Assembly: GCF_003010915.2 (NCBI RefSeq)
Contig: NZ_CP028426.1
Location: 434,001-498,000, forward strand
Reading direction: 5' to 3'
Length of the DNA stretch: 64,000 bases
DNA from: Gulosibacter molinativorax
Lineage (GTDB): Bacteria > Actinomycetota > Actinomycetes > Actinomycetales > Microbacteriaceae
Below, in pieces: positions 43,009 to 51,082 of this stretch. The position numbers and the translations under genes are program-made. Each line of letters starts with the position of its first letter. The first letter of the stretch is position 1. The notes beneath the pieces were generated by a model that made no database searches, was not told the DNA's origin, and was given only the letters and a program-made list of their open reading frames with translations.

Positions 43009-43527
43009 TTACAGGTGGGGATAGTGCATGAGGAGGATCACCTCGGCGTCGTCGTCGACAGCAGCGAAGGTGTGAGGCAGCTCACCGGGGTAGCGGATGC
43101 TCTCGCCGAGTCCGAGTTCGCGTTCGTCTCCTTCGACACCTGCGTGGACTCGCCCACGGACGACGGTGACGGTTTCCTCCACGCCGGCATGGTGCGGCGA
43201 GGAATGCTGTCGCTGCGGTGAGATGGTCGCCCGGTAAGCCTCAATCATTCCCGCGTCAGTGGTCCACGTCCCAAGGGGGATCGCGGAGACCGATGCGCCC
43301 GACACCGCGGTCAGCGCCTCGCCCGCTCGATCGGGGACCAGCGCGCCAAGCGGAACCTCGAGCGCAGTGGACAGAGCGAACAACGTGTCCAATCGCGCGC
43401 CGCGCAAGCCGTTCTCCAACTCGGAAACGGTTCCCTTCCCTATCCCGCTCCGGCGCGCCAGCTCGGAGAGGGACATGCCGCGCTCCGCGCGCGCGTGCCG
43501 CAACCGTACGGCGAGAGAATCGCCCAT
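43009..43527 (-). CDS. XRE-cupin transcriptional regulator
   Basis: 172 residues. Cro/C1 helix-turn-helix at residues 5-60 (RLRHARAERGMSLSELARRSGIGKGTVSELENG), seen here as MSLSELARRSGIGKGTVSEL, then a linker and a C-terminal cupin barrel (HHAGVEETVTVVRGRVHAGV, ESIRYPGELPHTFAAVDD). This two-domain type regulates small-molecule metabolism or transport, often of the adjacent gene. The stop is 10 bases before ybaK, so the two may form an operon. Confidence 0.87.
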   Translation of the reverse strand: MGDSLAVRLRHARAERGMSLSELARRSGIGKGTVSELENGLRGARLDTLFALSTALEVPLGALVPDRAGEALTAVSGASVSAIPLGTWTTDAGMIEAYRATISPQRQHSSPHHAGVEETVTVVRGRVHAGVEGDERELGLGESIRYPGELPHTFAAVDDDAEVILLMHYPHL

Positions 43528-43623
43528 TGCGCACCCCTTCGTTCTGATAACAGAACGATAGCAAGAACTGTCGAGATCCGGCTCCTTCAGGAGAGGAGAA
43601 CCGCTTCATTGGGAGGTGGCAAG

Positions 43624-44721
43624 CTAACTGCGCAACTGACTCAGTGCGATTGCCGCCTGGCGCGGAACCACACCGTTGCCCAGCGCCGCGAGTTGTTGGT
43701 TCACGCTGAGCTCTAGCATGGGCGTTGTAACCCAACCGAGCTCGAGGCCCATGAGCCATTCCACGAACGCTGGCGCGGGGCGCGGTCCAACGTCGTTGCC
43801 CAGAAGGGCGGGCGACGGTGCAGCACGGCCAGTGATCTGCTCCCATCGAGTCACGGCTTCGGCGTATCGTCCCCATCGTCGAATAGCTGCCCGATCAACG
43901 ACCACAGGCTCTCGGGTTCCTCGGCACGCGGGTACCCGCTCGGCCCGTGGAGGGCGAGGTCGATGATTTGATGACTCAGCGCGATCGTGCCCCGGCGCGC
44001 CTTCACCTGTTGCAAACTCTCCCCACCCCGAGAAGCGTCCGACGCGAGCGGCGTTCGGAAGAGCGCGGTGGGCGAGGATGAAGATGCGGTATCTGGGGTG
44101 GGGTGCGCCGATGGCGGAGGCGGGTAGGCCGATCCATTGCGCGTCATACCTGAGGTCGGCCAGGTCTCCCAGAACTGCTCCTGCTGCCCGAAGAGGTCGA
44201 GTTGCGGTTTCTCCCAGATGCCACGGCCCGGGTTCCATACTGCGAGGGGTTGCATCGTCGGGGATTGCGTGCTCGGGGTTGCCTTGCTCATCGTCGTCTC
44301 CTTCCAGGTTTGCGCGGATCGCGGGTGCGGATAGCAGCCCGCGGACGTTCTCGATCACGACCCACTCGGGTTGCAGTGCATCGATCGCTGCCGCCATGTG
44401 CGACCAGAGGCCGGAGCGGGTGCCGGGTTTCAGACCGGCCTTCTTCCCGACCGTCGATACGTCCTGGCAGGGGAACCCGCCGCAGAGGATGTCCACCGGC
44501 GGCACAGTGTTCCAGTCGATAGTGGTGATGTCGCCAAGGTTCGGCGCATCGGGCCAGTGGTGGGAGAAGACGCGGGCGACGGGTTCGTTGATCTCGGAGA
44601 ACCAGATTGTGCGGGCGTTGAAGACTTCTTCGACGGCGAGGTCGAGCCCGCCGTAACCGGAGAACAGTGACCCAACGCGCAGCGGCGCGGCCGGGCTTGT
44701 GAGGGGCTGCTGGTTTGCCAC
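43624..44721 (-). CDS. DNA cytosine-C5 methyltransferase (orphan, element-borne)
   Basis: 365 residues from the GTG at 44721, which has AGGAGG 7 bases upstream; the frame to 44889 lacks a comparable site. Motif I FSGYGGLDLA (residues 20-29), motif IV GGFPCQDVS with catalytic Cys85, motif VI VVIENVRGL, motif VIII-like HPRYRIFILAH, and C-terminal motif X LGNGVVP. No restriction gene is adjacent. Next to a relaxase it probably protects the element's DNA in new hosts. The middle third is overlapped by a second long reading frame on the same strand (43851-44291). Confidence 0.88.
   Translation of the reverse strand: MANQQPLTSPAAPLRVGSLFSGYGGLDLAVEEVFNARTIWFSEINEPVARVFSHHWPDAPNLGDITTIDWNTVPPVDILCGGFPCQDVSTVGKKAGLKPGTRSGLWSHMAAAIDALQPEWVVIENVRGLLSAPAIRANLEGDDDEQGNPEHAIPDDATPRSMEPGPWHLGETATRPLRAAGAVLGDLADLRYDAQWIGLPASAIGAPHPRYRIFILAHRALPNAARVGRFSGWGEFATGEGAPGHDRAESSNHRPRPPRAERVPACRGTREPVVVDRAAIRRWGRYAEAVTRWEQITGRAAPSPALLGNDVGPRPAPAFVEWLMGLELGWVTTPMLELSVNQQLAALGNGVVPRQAAIALSQLRS
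43851..44291 (-). CDS. Possible overprinted ORF within the methyltransferase gene
   Basis: 146 codons from ATG to stop, on the same strand as the methyltransferase but in a different frame. The product reads like a real protein: AVWNPGRGIWEKPQLDLFG, QFWETWPTSGMTRNGSAYPP, then Ser-rich sequence, RTPLASDASRGG and TIALSHQIIDLALHG. The SGMTRNGSAYP...TP.ASD pattern resembles, from memory, small proteins encoded beside or overlapping C5 methyltransferases in actinophages and other elements. Its span covers the variable (target-recognition) part of the enzyme. Whether it is translated is unknown. Confidence 0.4.
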   Translation of the reverse strand: MSKATPSTQSPTMQPLAVWNPGRGIWEKPQLDLFGQQEQFWETWPTSGMTRNGSAYPPPPSAHPTPDTASSSSPTALFRTPLASDASRGGESLQQVKARRGTIALSHQIIDLALHGPSGYPRAEEPESLWSLIGQLFDDGDDTPKP

Positions 44722-45005
44722 GGGTGAGCCTCCTGGAACGGTGATCCCGGAGCCGTACTGCTGCCCCGAGCTGGTCACCAAACAGGTGCACCGGCCTCCC
44801 ACGGCTCGGCACTCAGCCAAGGCACCCGACCCGCACACAGACAGCCGTCGCCACCGGTCGCCGCTCAGTACTTCGCGGTTCGCTCGCACGAGTTGTCACG
44901 CCTCTTGCAAGCGAGGCCCAACAGCCGCCCGAAAATCGGACGTCGGAAAGCATGCGTCGCGAGGCATCGAATGCTCACCTCGCCCATAGGAAGAGGCGGT
45001 GTGCG

Positions 45006-48000
45006 GTGACGGTTTCGATGCGGGTGATGTCCGCCGGTGACGGCTACAAGTACCTGCTGCGCACCGTCGCATCCGGTGACGGCGACCGGACACTCTCGAC
45101 CCCGCTTACGAGGTACTACACGGAACAGGGCACCCCGCCCGGGCGCTGGATCGGTTCAGCGGTCACCGCTCTCGGTGGTGGCGCGCTCGCCGTCGGCGAC
45201 GAGGTCACCGAGGAACAGCTTCAACTGCTTATCGGGCAGGGCTTCGACCCGGTGACGAAGAAGGCCCTTGGTCGCCCGTATCGGAAGTACCCGACGACGG
45301 CGGAGCGCATCGAGCGGCGTACCGCGAAACTCGATACGAAGCTCCCCGTGACAGAGCGCGCGGAAGCGGTCGCCGCAATCGAGTCGGATGAAGCTGCACG
45401 GGATACGCGGAAGGCGGTTGCGGGGTTTGATTTCACGTTCTCGGTTCCGAAGTCCGCGTCTGTGCTGTGGGCGGTGTCGGATGCGGGCACGCAATCACTG
45501 ATTGCGGACGCGCACCATGCGGCGGTTGCGGAGATGGTTGCGTTCATCGAACGCGAACTCGCTGCAACCCGCGTCGGTGCCGCAGGACGCAACGGGGCGG
45601 TTGCGCAGGCAGAGGTCTCGGGGGTGATCGCAACCGCGTTCGATCACTACGACTCCCGTGCAGGCGACCCGCATCTGCACACGCATGTCGTGATTTCAAA
45701 CAAGGTGCAGACCGTGCACGACGGCAAATGGCGTTCCCTCGACGGGCGGCCCCTGCACGCCGCGACCGTTGCCCTCTCTGAACTGCACGAGGCAGTGTTC
45801 GCCGATCACCTCACTCGCGCCTTCGGAGTCGAGTGGGAAGCGCGTCCGATGGGGCGTGACCGCAACCCCGCATGGGCTGTGACCGGCGTTCCGGAAGAAC
45901 TGGTGGCTGAGTTCTCAACCCGTGCCCGTCACATTGATGCTGAGACGGATCGCCTCATCGCTCGATACGTCACAGAGCATGGGCACAGACCATCGCCGGC
46001 GGTGATCGTTCGGTTGCGGGCGCAAGCAACGCTCTCAACCAGACCGGAGAAGCAAGTACGCTCTCTCGCGGATCTCACCGGGGAGTGGCGCGAGCGTGCG
46101 TCTCACCTTCTCGGTGAAGACGCCACCCGCTGGGCAAACACCATCACCGCGAACACTGCTCCCTTGCTGTTGCGCGCCGACGACATTCCGCTCGACGTGA
46201 TCGACTCGCTCGGGCGTAGCGTCGTTGAGGCGGTCGGTGAGAAGCGTGCGACGTGGCGCAAATGGAACCTCACCGCTGAAGCTGCACGCCAAACCATGCA
46301 GTACCGGTTCGCCGGCACCGAGGATCGCGAAGCGATCGTGGGCATGGTCGTTGACGCTGCCGAACGAGTATCCCTTCGGATCACGCCACCGGAGCTCGCA
46401 TCGTGCCCCGAAGTGTTCCGCAGGCCGGATGACACGAGCAGGTTCCGGCCGGTGGGATCAACGGTGTTTACCTCCGAAGAGACCCTCGCCGCAGAGGCGA
46501 GGCTCCTCGAACGCTCCCGCACCACCACGGCACCGACGGTGCCGGTCGAGGTGATCGAGAAGATCACACGCCGTCCTGACCGTGAAGGCAGACTCCTGGG
46601 CGAGGATCAATCCGCAGCGCTCGCGAAGGTCGCTGTCTCTGGTCGGGCGGTCGATGTGCTGGTTGGCCCCGCAGGCGCGGGGAAGACCACTGCGATGAGC
46701 GCACTACGCACCGCCTGGGAACGAGAGCACGGGCGCGGCAGCGTCATCGGGCTCGCCCCATCAGCGGTCGCTGCGCAGGTGCTGTCTGATGATCTCGGCA
46801 TCCGGGCAGAGAACACGGCGAAGTGGTGGCAAACCCACCAGGAGACCGGTGCGACGTTTCGCAAGAACCAGCTCGTGATCGTCGACGAAGCATCCCTCGC
46901 GGGCACTCTCTCGCTCGACCGCATTACCGCGCACGCCGCGCAGGTCGGCACGAAGGTCCTGCTCGTGGGTGACTGGGCGCAACTGCAATCCGTCACCGCC
47001 AGCGGCGCCTTCTCCCTCCTCGTCAACGACCGCGACGACGCCCCAGAACTGGTCGACGTGCACCGCTTCGTCAACGAGTGGGAGAAGACCGCATCCCTCG
47101 ACCTCCGACACGGACGCACCGAAGCAATCGACACCTACGCCGAACACGGCCGCATCACAGGTGGTGCCACCGAGGCGATGATCGACGCCGCCTACACCGC
47201 CTGGCGCACCGACACCCTGGATGGGCTTGCGGCGGTGCTGATTGCGGACTCCAACGAGTCGGTGCACGCGCTCAATCAGCGTGCCCGGGCTGACCTGATC
47301 CTCGACGGCACCGTGAACGCTCTCCGAGAAGTCGCCCTCCACGGTGACACCCGCGCGGGTATTGGGGACGTGATCATCACGCGCAAGAACGACCGCCGCC
47401 TCGGCGCTGGGCGCGGGTGGGTGCGAAACGGTGACCGCTGGACCGTCACTGATGTGAGAGATGACGGATCACTCACGGTCCGCCGTCAAGGAAGCAGGGG
47501 CATGACGATCCTGCCCGCCGCCTATGTCACCGAGCATGTCGATCTCGGATACGCCGTCACCGCCCACCGCGCTCAAGGCATCACGACCGACACCTCGCAC
47601 GTACTCGCCGACCCATCCACCACGCGCGAGAACCTCTACGTTGCGATGACCCGCGGACGGCACGCCAACCTCGTCTACGTCGCCACCGACCGCCCCGACG
47701 ATAGCCACACAACACCGCACCCCGCGGATGATCCGGATGCGACCGCGAAAAGTGTGCTTTACGGGGTACTGCAGCACGGCGGCGCGGAACTTTCCGCGCA
47801 CGAGACCATCACCGCAGAACAAGAGGCATGGGGTTCGGTGGCGCAGCTCGCGGCGGAGTACGAGACGATCGCGCAAGCCGCCCAACACGACCGATTCGCC
47901 GCCCTCATCCGCCAATCTGGCCTCACCTCGGACGAGGCAGAAGACACGATCCACTCCGAAGCATTCGGGGCACTCTCAGCCGAGATGCGCCGAGCGGAAG

Positions 48001-48554
48001 CGAACCACCACAACATCGAGGACCTCATACCGCGCCTGGTGGCCGCTCGCGGGTTTGGCGACGCTGACGACATTGCCTCCGTGCTTCACCATCGCCTCGC
48101 ACGAGCCACCGTACGACCGGCAGGCTCAGGCCGAACTCGTAAGGTGCCGCAGCTGATCGCGGGCTTGATCCCCGAAGCCACTGGTGAGATGAGCGCCGAG
48201 ATGCAGGATGCTCTCACCGAGCGCCGGGATCTCATAGAGAAACGTGCTGACGCGATCCTCGACCGTGCCGTCAGCGAGAACCAAGACTGGGCGGTCGCGC
48301 TCGGGGAGCGACCCACCGACCCGAGAGCAGTCGCACCATGGAACCGCCAAGCGTGCACGGTCGCCGCATACCGTGACCGCTACGGGATCACCGCGAAGAC
48401 GCCCCTCGGCCCAGCCCCGGATAGTGATGCGCAGAAGATCGATGCCGCACGAGCAGCCGCGGCGCTGGCGCGACTCCGCGACATTGTCACGCAGACGTCA
48501 GAGCCAGAGGCACGCCGGTCGCAGGGACGCGACCGATCCGGACTCGTGCGTTGA
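45006..48554 (+). CDS. MobF-family conjugative relaxase (TraA/TrwC-like) with helicase domain
   Basis: 1,182 residues from GTG 45006 (VTVSMRVMSAGDGYKYLL); ATG 45018 is an alternative, and the 18 extra residues from 44952 lack support. N-terminal TrwC relaxase domain: tyrosines near YKYLL and RYYTEQG for nicking, and metal-binding His223, His225, His227 in HLHTH. The middle and C-terminal parts are a superfamily I helicase with Walker A GPAGAGKTTAM (about residue 554), VIVDEASLAG and a final VTAHRAQGIT motif. It nicks oriT and unwinds the transferred strand. Divergent from the methyltransferase; the 284 bases between may hold oriT, but I see no clear oriT hairpin there. Confidence 0.92.
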   Translation: MTVSMRVMSAGDGYKYLLRTVASGDGDRTLSTPLTRYYTEQGTPPGRWIGSAVTALGGGALAVGDEVTEEQLQLLIGQGFDPVTKKALGRPYRKYPTTAERIERRTAKLDTKLPVTERAEAVAAIESDEAARDTRKAVAGFDFTFSVPKSASVLWAVSDAGTQSLIADAHHAAVAEMVAFIERELAATRVGAAGRNGAVAQAEVSGVIATAFDHYDSRAGDPHLHTHVVISNKVQTVHDGKWRSLDGRPLHAATVALSELHEAVFADHLTRAFGVEWEARPMGRDRNPAWAVTGVPEELVAEFSTRARHIDAETDRLIARYVTEHGHRPSPAVIVRLRAQATLSTRPEKQVRSLADLTGEWRERASHLLGEDATRWANTITANTAPLLLRADDIPLDVIDSLGRSVVEAVGEKRATWRKWNLTAEAARQTMQYRFAGTEDREAIVGMVVDAAERVSLRITPPELASCPEVFRRPDDTSRFRPVGSTVFTSEETLAAEARLLERSRTTTAPTVPVEVIEKITRRPDREGRLLGEDQSAALAKVAVSGRAVDVLVGPAGAGKTTAMSALRTAWEREHGRGSVIGLAPSAVAAQVLSDDLGIRAENTAKWWQTHQETGATFRKNQLVIVDEASLAGTLSLDRITAHAAQVGTKVLLVGDWAQLQSVTASGAFSLLVNDRDDAPELVDVHRFVNEWEKTASLDLRHGRTEAIDTYAEHGRITGGATEAMIDAAYTAWRTDTLDGLAAVLIADSNESVHALNQRARADLILDGTVNALREVALHGDTRAGIGDVIITRKNDRRLGAGRGWVRNGDRWTVTDVRDDGSLTVRRQGSRGMTILPAAYVTEHVDLGYAVTAHRAQGITTDTSHVLADPSTTRENLYVAMTRGRHANLVYVATDRPDDSHTTPHPADDPDATAKSVLYGVLQHGGAELSAHETITAEQEAWGSVAQLAAEYETIAQAAQHDRFAALIRQSGLTSDEAEDTIHSEAFGALSAEMRRAEANHHNIEDLIPRLVAARGFGDADDIASVLHHRLARATVRPAGSGRTRKVPQLIAGLIPEATGEMSAEMQDALTERRDLIEKRADAILDRAVSENQDWAVALGERPTDPRAVAPWNRQACTVAAYRDRYGITAKTPLGPAPDSDAQKIDAARAAAALARLRDIVTQTSEPEARRSQGRDRSGLVR

Positions 48555-48615
48555 GTCGAGGCCGGCGGGCTCTTCCCGATGTCTGACGTGCGACGTACAG
48601 TGGAAGGACAAGTAA

Positions 48616-48727
48616 GGCGACTTTCAAATGTGTGTCGCCGTCACCCCGAGCGTGACGGTATGACGGCCTCCGGGTAGTCCTTCAAGGTTCTTTGTCGCCA
48701 GACCCCTGAGAAGAGGACTGCCGTCAT
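48616..48727 (+). promoter_or_regulatory. Hairpin-rich leader before a small membrane protein
   Basis: Three dyads follow one another downstream of the relaxase: GGCGAC (48616-48621) with GTCGCC (48634-48639); CCGTCAC (48638-48644) with GTGACGG (48652-48658), 7-base loop; and ATGACGGC (48660-48667) with GCCGTCAT (48720-48727), the last enclosing the region that runs into the next ATG. The first two share bases and are mutually exclusive at the edge. It could be a structured 5' leader, a translation-controlling RNA or an oriT-like site. Confidence 0.4.
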
Positions 48728-49058
48728 GATCCGCCAACTCTGGACCCTCAGTATCCACACCCGCGCATTCCTGCGCCGCTACATGCCCACCAACATCCTC
48801 CTCGACGCCATCCGCACCCGCCGAGGACTCAAATGGGGCTTACCCACGATGCTCCTCGCCGTGCCGTACTTGCTCGCCGCGAGCATCTGCACGAACCTCA
48901 TCGACAACGGCGCGCCTGGATGGCTGTACCTGGTCGTTCTGCTGTGCGTATGGAACGCGTTGAAGCTCCTGTGGATCGGGCCGGTCAATGTAATTCATTG
49001 CTTGTGCGACCGAGCGCGAAAGATAGCAGTTCATAGGAAGAATCGAACGGATAGCTGA
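48726..49058 (+). CDS. Small membrane protein downstream of the relaxase
   Basis: 110 residues with two hydrophobic segments (about 41-55, MLLAVPYLLAASICTNLI, and 66-85, WLYLVVLLCVWNALKLLWIG). The N-terminus is basic (LRRYMPTNILLDAIRTRRGLKWG) and so is the tail (RARKIAVHRKNRTDS), so both ends are probably cytoplasmic. The start codon overlaps the right arm of the leader's long dyad, so folding could hide the ribosome binding site (AGAAGAGG, 48711-48718). No family that I can name with certainty; position suggests a conjugation or exclusion role. Confidence 0.65.
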   Translation: MIRQLWTLSIHTRAFLRRYMPTNILLDAIRTRRGLKWGLPTMLLAVPYLLAASICTNLIDNGAPGWLYLVVLLCVWNALKLLWIGPVNVIHCLCDRARKIAVHRKNRTDS

Positions 49059-49258
49059 TCAGGCGGCACATGGATCGAAGCCGCTGACGCAAGGCGCGTG
49101 GTCAAGCTTGGACAGGCGACCGCTATTCAGCAGCGGAGTCTTTCTGGATGGCACTCGGCTCCCGGTAAGATTGATTTGGGGTGTGTCCTACCCCGAATCG
49201 GCATTGATCGTGTTCTCCTGGAGGTGAACGACGAGAGTCCAGAAGGGGGTGGTGCTAT

Positions 49259-51082
49259 ATGGCAACGTACGCCGTGAAACTGGAGCGTTCCGCACCCTTA
49301 GCCCTTCCTCGGCATGTGGAGGCTGCGGATGACGAGAACTTCGTCGACTGGTGTGCCGCGGAACGCAGGTCAGGGCGCCCACTCGCAATCGACCTGTTTT
49401 CTGGGGCAGGAGGACTTGGCGCCGGCGTTGAAGCTGCGGGGTGGACCGTGGTCGCCGCAGTCGATCATGACAAAGCCGCACTCGAAACCCATCGTGCGAA
49501 CTTCCGTGGACAGGCACTTGAAGTTGACATGTCTGACCCCGAGCAAGTCGACCAACTGGTTGAAAAGCTGCGTCCGCTTGAGATCGATCTTGTCTCAGGC
49601 GGACCACCATGTCAGCCATTCAGTCGTGCCGGCCGGGCGAAAATTCGAAGCCTTGTGAGAGATGGGGTCCGCGAGGCTGTAGACGCTCGAAAGGAGCTTT
49701 GGCGTGCCTTCATCGACGTAGTGCTCGCACTCAAACCTCGAGCAGTTCTGATGGAAAACGTACCGGATATGGCGATCGGTGACGATCTAGCCGTGATCCG
49801 AGAGATCGCGGTTCTCCTAGAAGATGCCGGCTACACCGTGGATTATCGTCTCCTCGACGCATGGCGACACGGGGTTCCCCAGCACCGCAAGCGGTTTATC
49901 CTTCAGGCTCGCCGAGACGGAGCGGTTCCGGTGTGGCCTTCGCTCAGCGAAGAACGTCCAACCGTTCGAGATGCAATCGCAGACCTCCCTGCGTTGAACG
50001 AAACGACGGGTGCGCGAGAACTCCCGTACTCCGGCGAACCGACCAGCGTTCTCGCAAGGACGCTACGCGACTCTTCTTCACCCGGGATAATACACGATCA
50101 TATGACTCGTCCGGTTAGGGATGACGATCGCGAAGCATTCGAGCTGATGACTTCAACGACGCTTTACTCGGACCTACCGGACCGCCTCAAGCGCTATCGC
50201 TCTGACACGTTCACGGACAAATACAAGCGCCTTGATTGGGACGACCTAAGCCGCACCATCACAGCGCATATCGCAAAGGATGGTTACTGGTATATCCATC
50301 CGTCAGAACACCGGACGCTGACTGTTCGGGAAGCGGCCCGTATACAGACATTTCCTGACAGCTTTAGGTTTGCAGGTACGCGAAGCGACGCTTTTAGGCA
50401 GATTGGGAACGCTGTCCCACCGTTGCTAGGTCGAATCGTTGCGGAGGCGATCCTTCCGCTAACTAACCCTAAAAGCGATGTAGCGCCCCTGCCACTGATG
50501 AGAGACCGGCTCACAGCTTGGGCAAGAACTGCGCGAGAAGCGACTTGGTGGCTCTACCCCGGGGTCAACATGACGGCAGCTGCTGCGACTGTAGCTGCAT
50601 TGCTCGACGTGCATCGGCTTCCCCGGGAACGGGCCGCTGCAATTATGGAGCCGTTGAAGAGGGCAATGGAACTCACTCCCAAGTCGCTTCAACATATCGA
50701 GGTTAAAGCGCTGAGCCCGACGCGGAAGGTGGCTCTCCGAGACCTCCGAGAGGCTTTACGCGGCGACGAGGCAGTCGACTGGACCGTTGTTGCAGCTGCC
50801 TCTCTTAGCACTACGCAACACAAGCTGTTTTCGTTGCTGCGCGGAAGAAACGAACTAATTGTCAACGCACACGTGAGTAGGGTAGTCACTCTTCTCATGG
50901 GCCTTCCTGAAGCGCAGACGGGTCTGCACACGGACATCAAAGTGGCGCTTGCCCAACTCGTTTCTAGCGGCGATGAAGCTGCTCTCCGAATGAGCGCGTT
51001 GCGCGCGGTCACGGTCTCAGAGGCACGTGCTCACATCAAAGTAACCTCGAATTCTATGCTTGGTCAGGAAGCCGCATCATGA
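49259..51082 (+). CDS. DNA cytosine-C5 methyltransferase with extra C-terminal domain (defence-like operon, gene 1)
   Basis: 607 residues. Motif I AIDLFSGAGGLGAGVEAAGW, motif IV GGPPCQPFSRAG with catalytic Cys118, motif VI MENVPD (Glu166-Asn167-Val168), motif VIII-like VPQHRKRFILQA, and motif X FRQIGNAVPPLLG near residue 385. Typical Dcm enzymes end soon after motif X. This one has about 200 further residues, mostly helical, in which LSTTQHKLFSLLRGRNELIV and NAHVSRVVTLLMGLP loosely recall a helix-hairpin-helix DNA-glycosylase domain. The stop overlaps the next start (ATGA), so it is translationally coupled to the GHKL ATPase. Base composition is clearly less GC-rich than the conjugation genes. 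Confidence 0.88.
   Translation: MATYAVKLERSAPLALPRHVEAADDENFVDWCAAERRSGRPLAIDLFSGAGGLGAGVEAAGWTVVAAVDHDKAALETHRANFRGQALEVDMSDPEQVDQLVEKLRPLEIDLVSGGPPCQPFSRAGRAKIRSLVRDGVREAVDARKELWRAFIDVVLALKPRAVLMENVPDMAIGDDLAVIREIAVLLEDAGYTVDYRLLDAWRHGVPQHRKRFILQARRDGAVPVWPSLSEERPTVRDAIADLPALNETTGARELPYSGEPTSVLARTLRDSSSPGIIHDHMTRPVRDDDREAFELMTSTTLYSDLPDRLKRYRSDTFTDKYKRLDWDDLSRTITAHIAKDGYWYIHPSEHRTLTVREAARIQTFPDSFRFAGTRSDAFRQIGNAVPPLLGRIVAEAILPLTNPKSDVAPLPLMRDRLTAWARTAREATWWLYPGVNMTAAAATVAALLDVHRLPRERAAAIMEPLKRAMELTPKSLQHIEVKALSPTRKVALRDLREALRGDEAVDWTVVAAASLSTTQHKLFSLLRGRNELIVNAHVSRVVTLLMGLPEAQTGLHTDIKVALAQLVSSGDEAALRMSALRAVTVSEARAHIKVTSNSMLGQEAAS

Noticed and set aside
44722..45005. Origin of transfer between the methyltransferase and relaxase genes
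   Set aside because: Position is suitable, but I see no convincing inverted repeat plus nick-like sequence, so I do not annotate an oriT.
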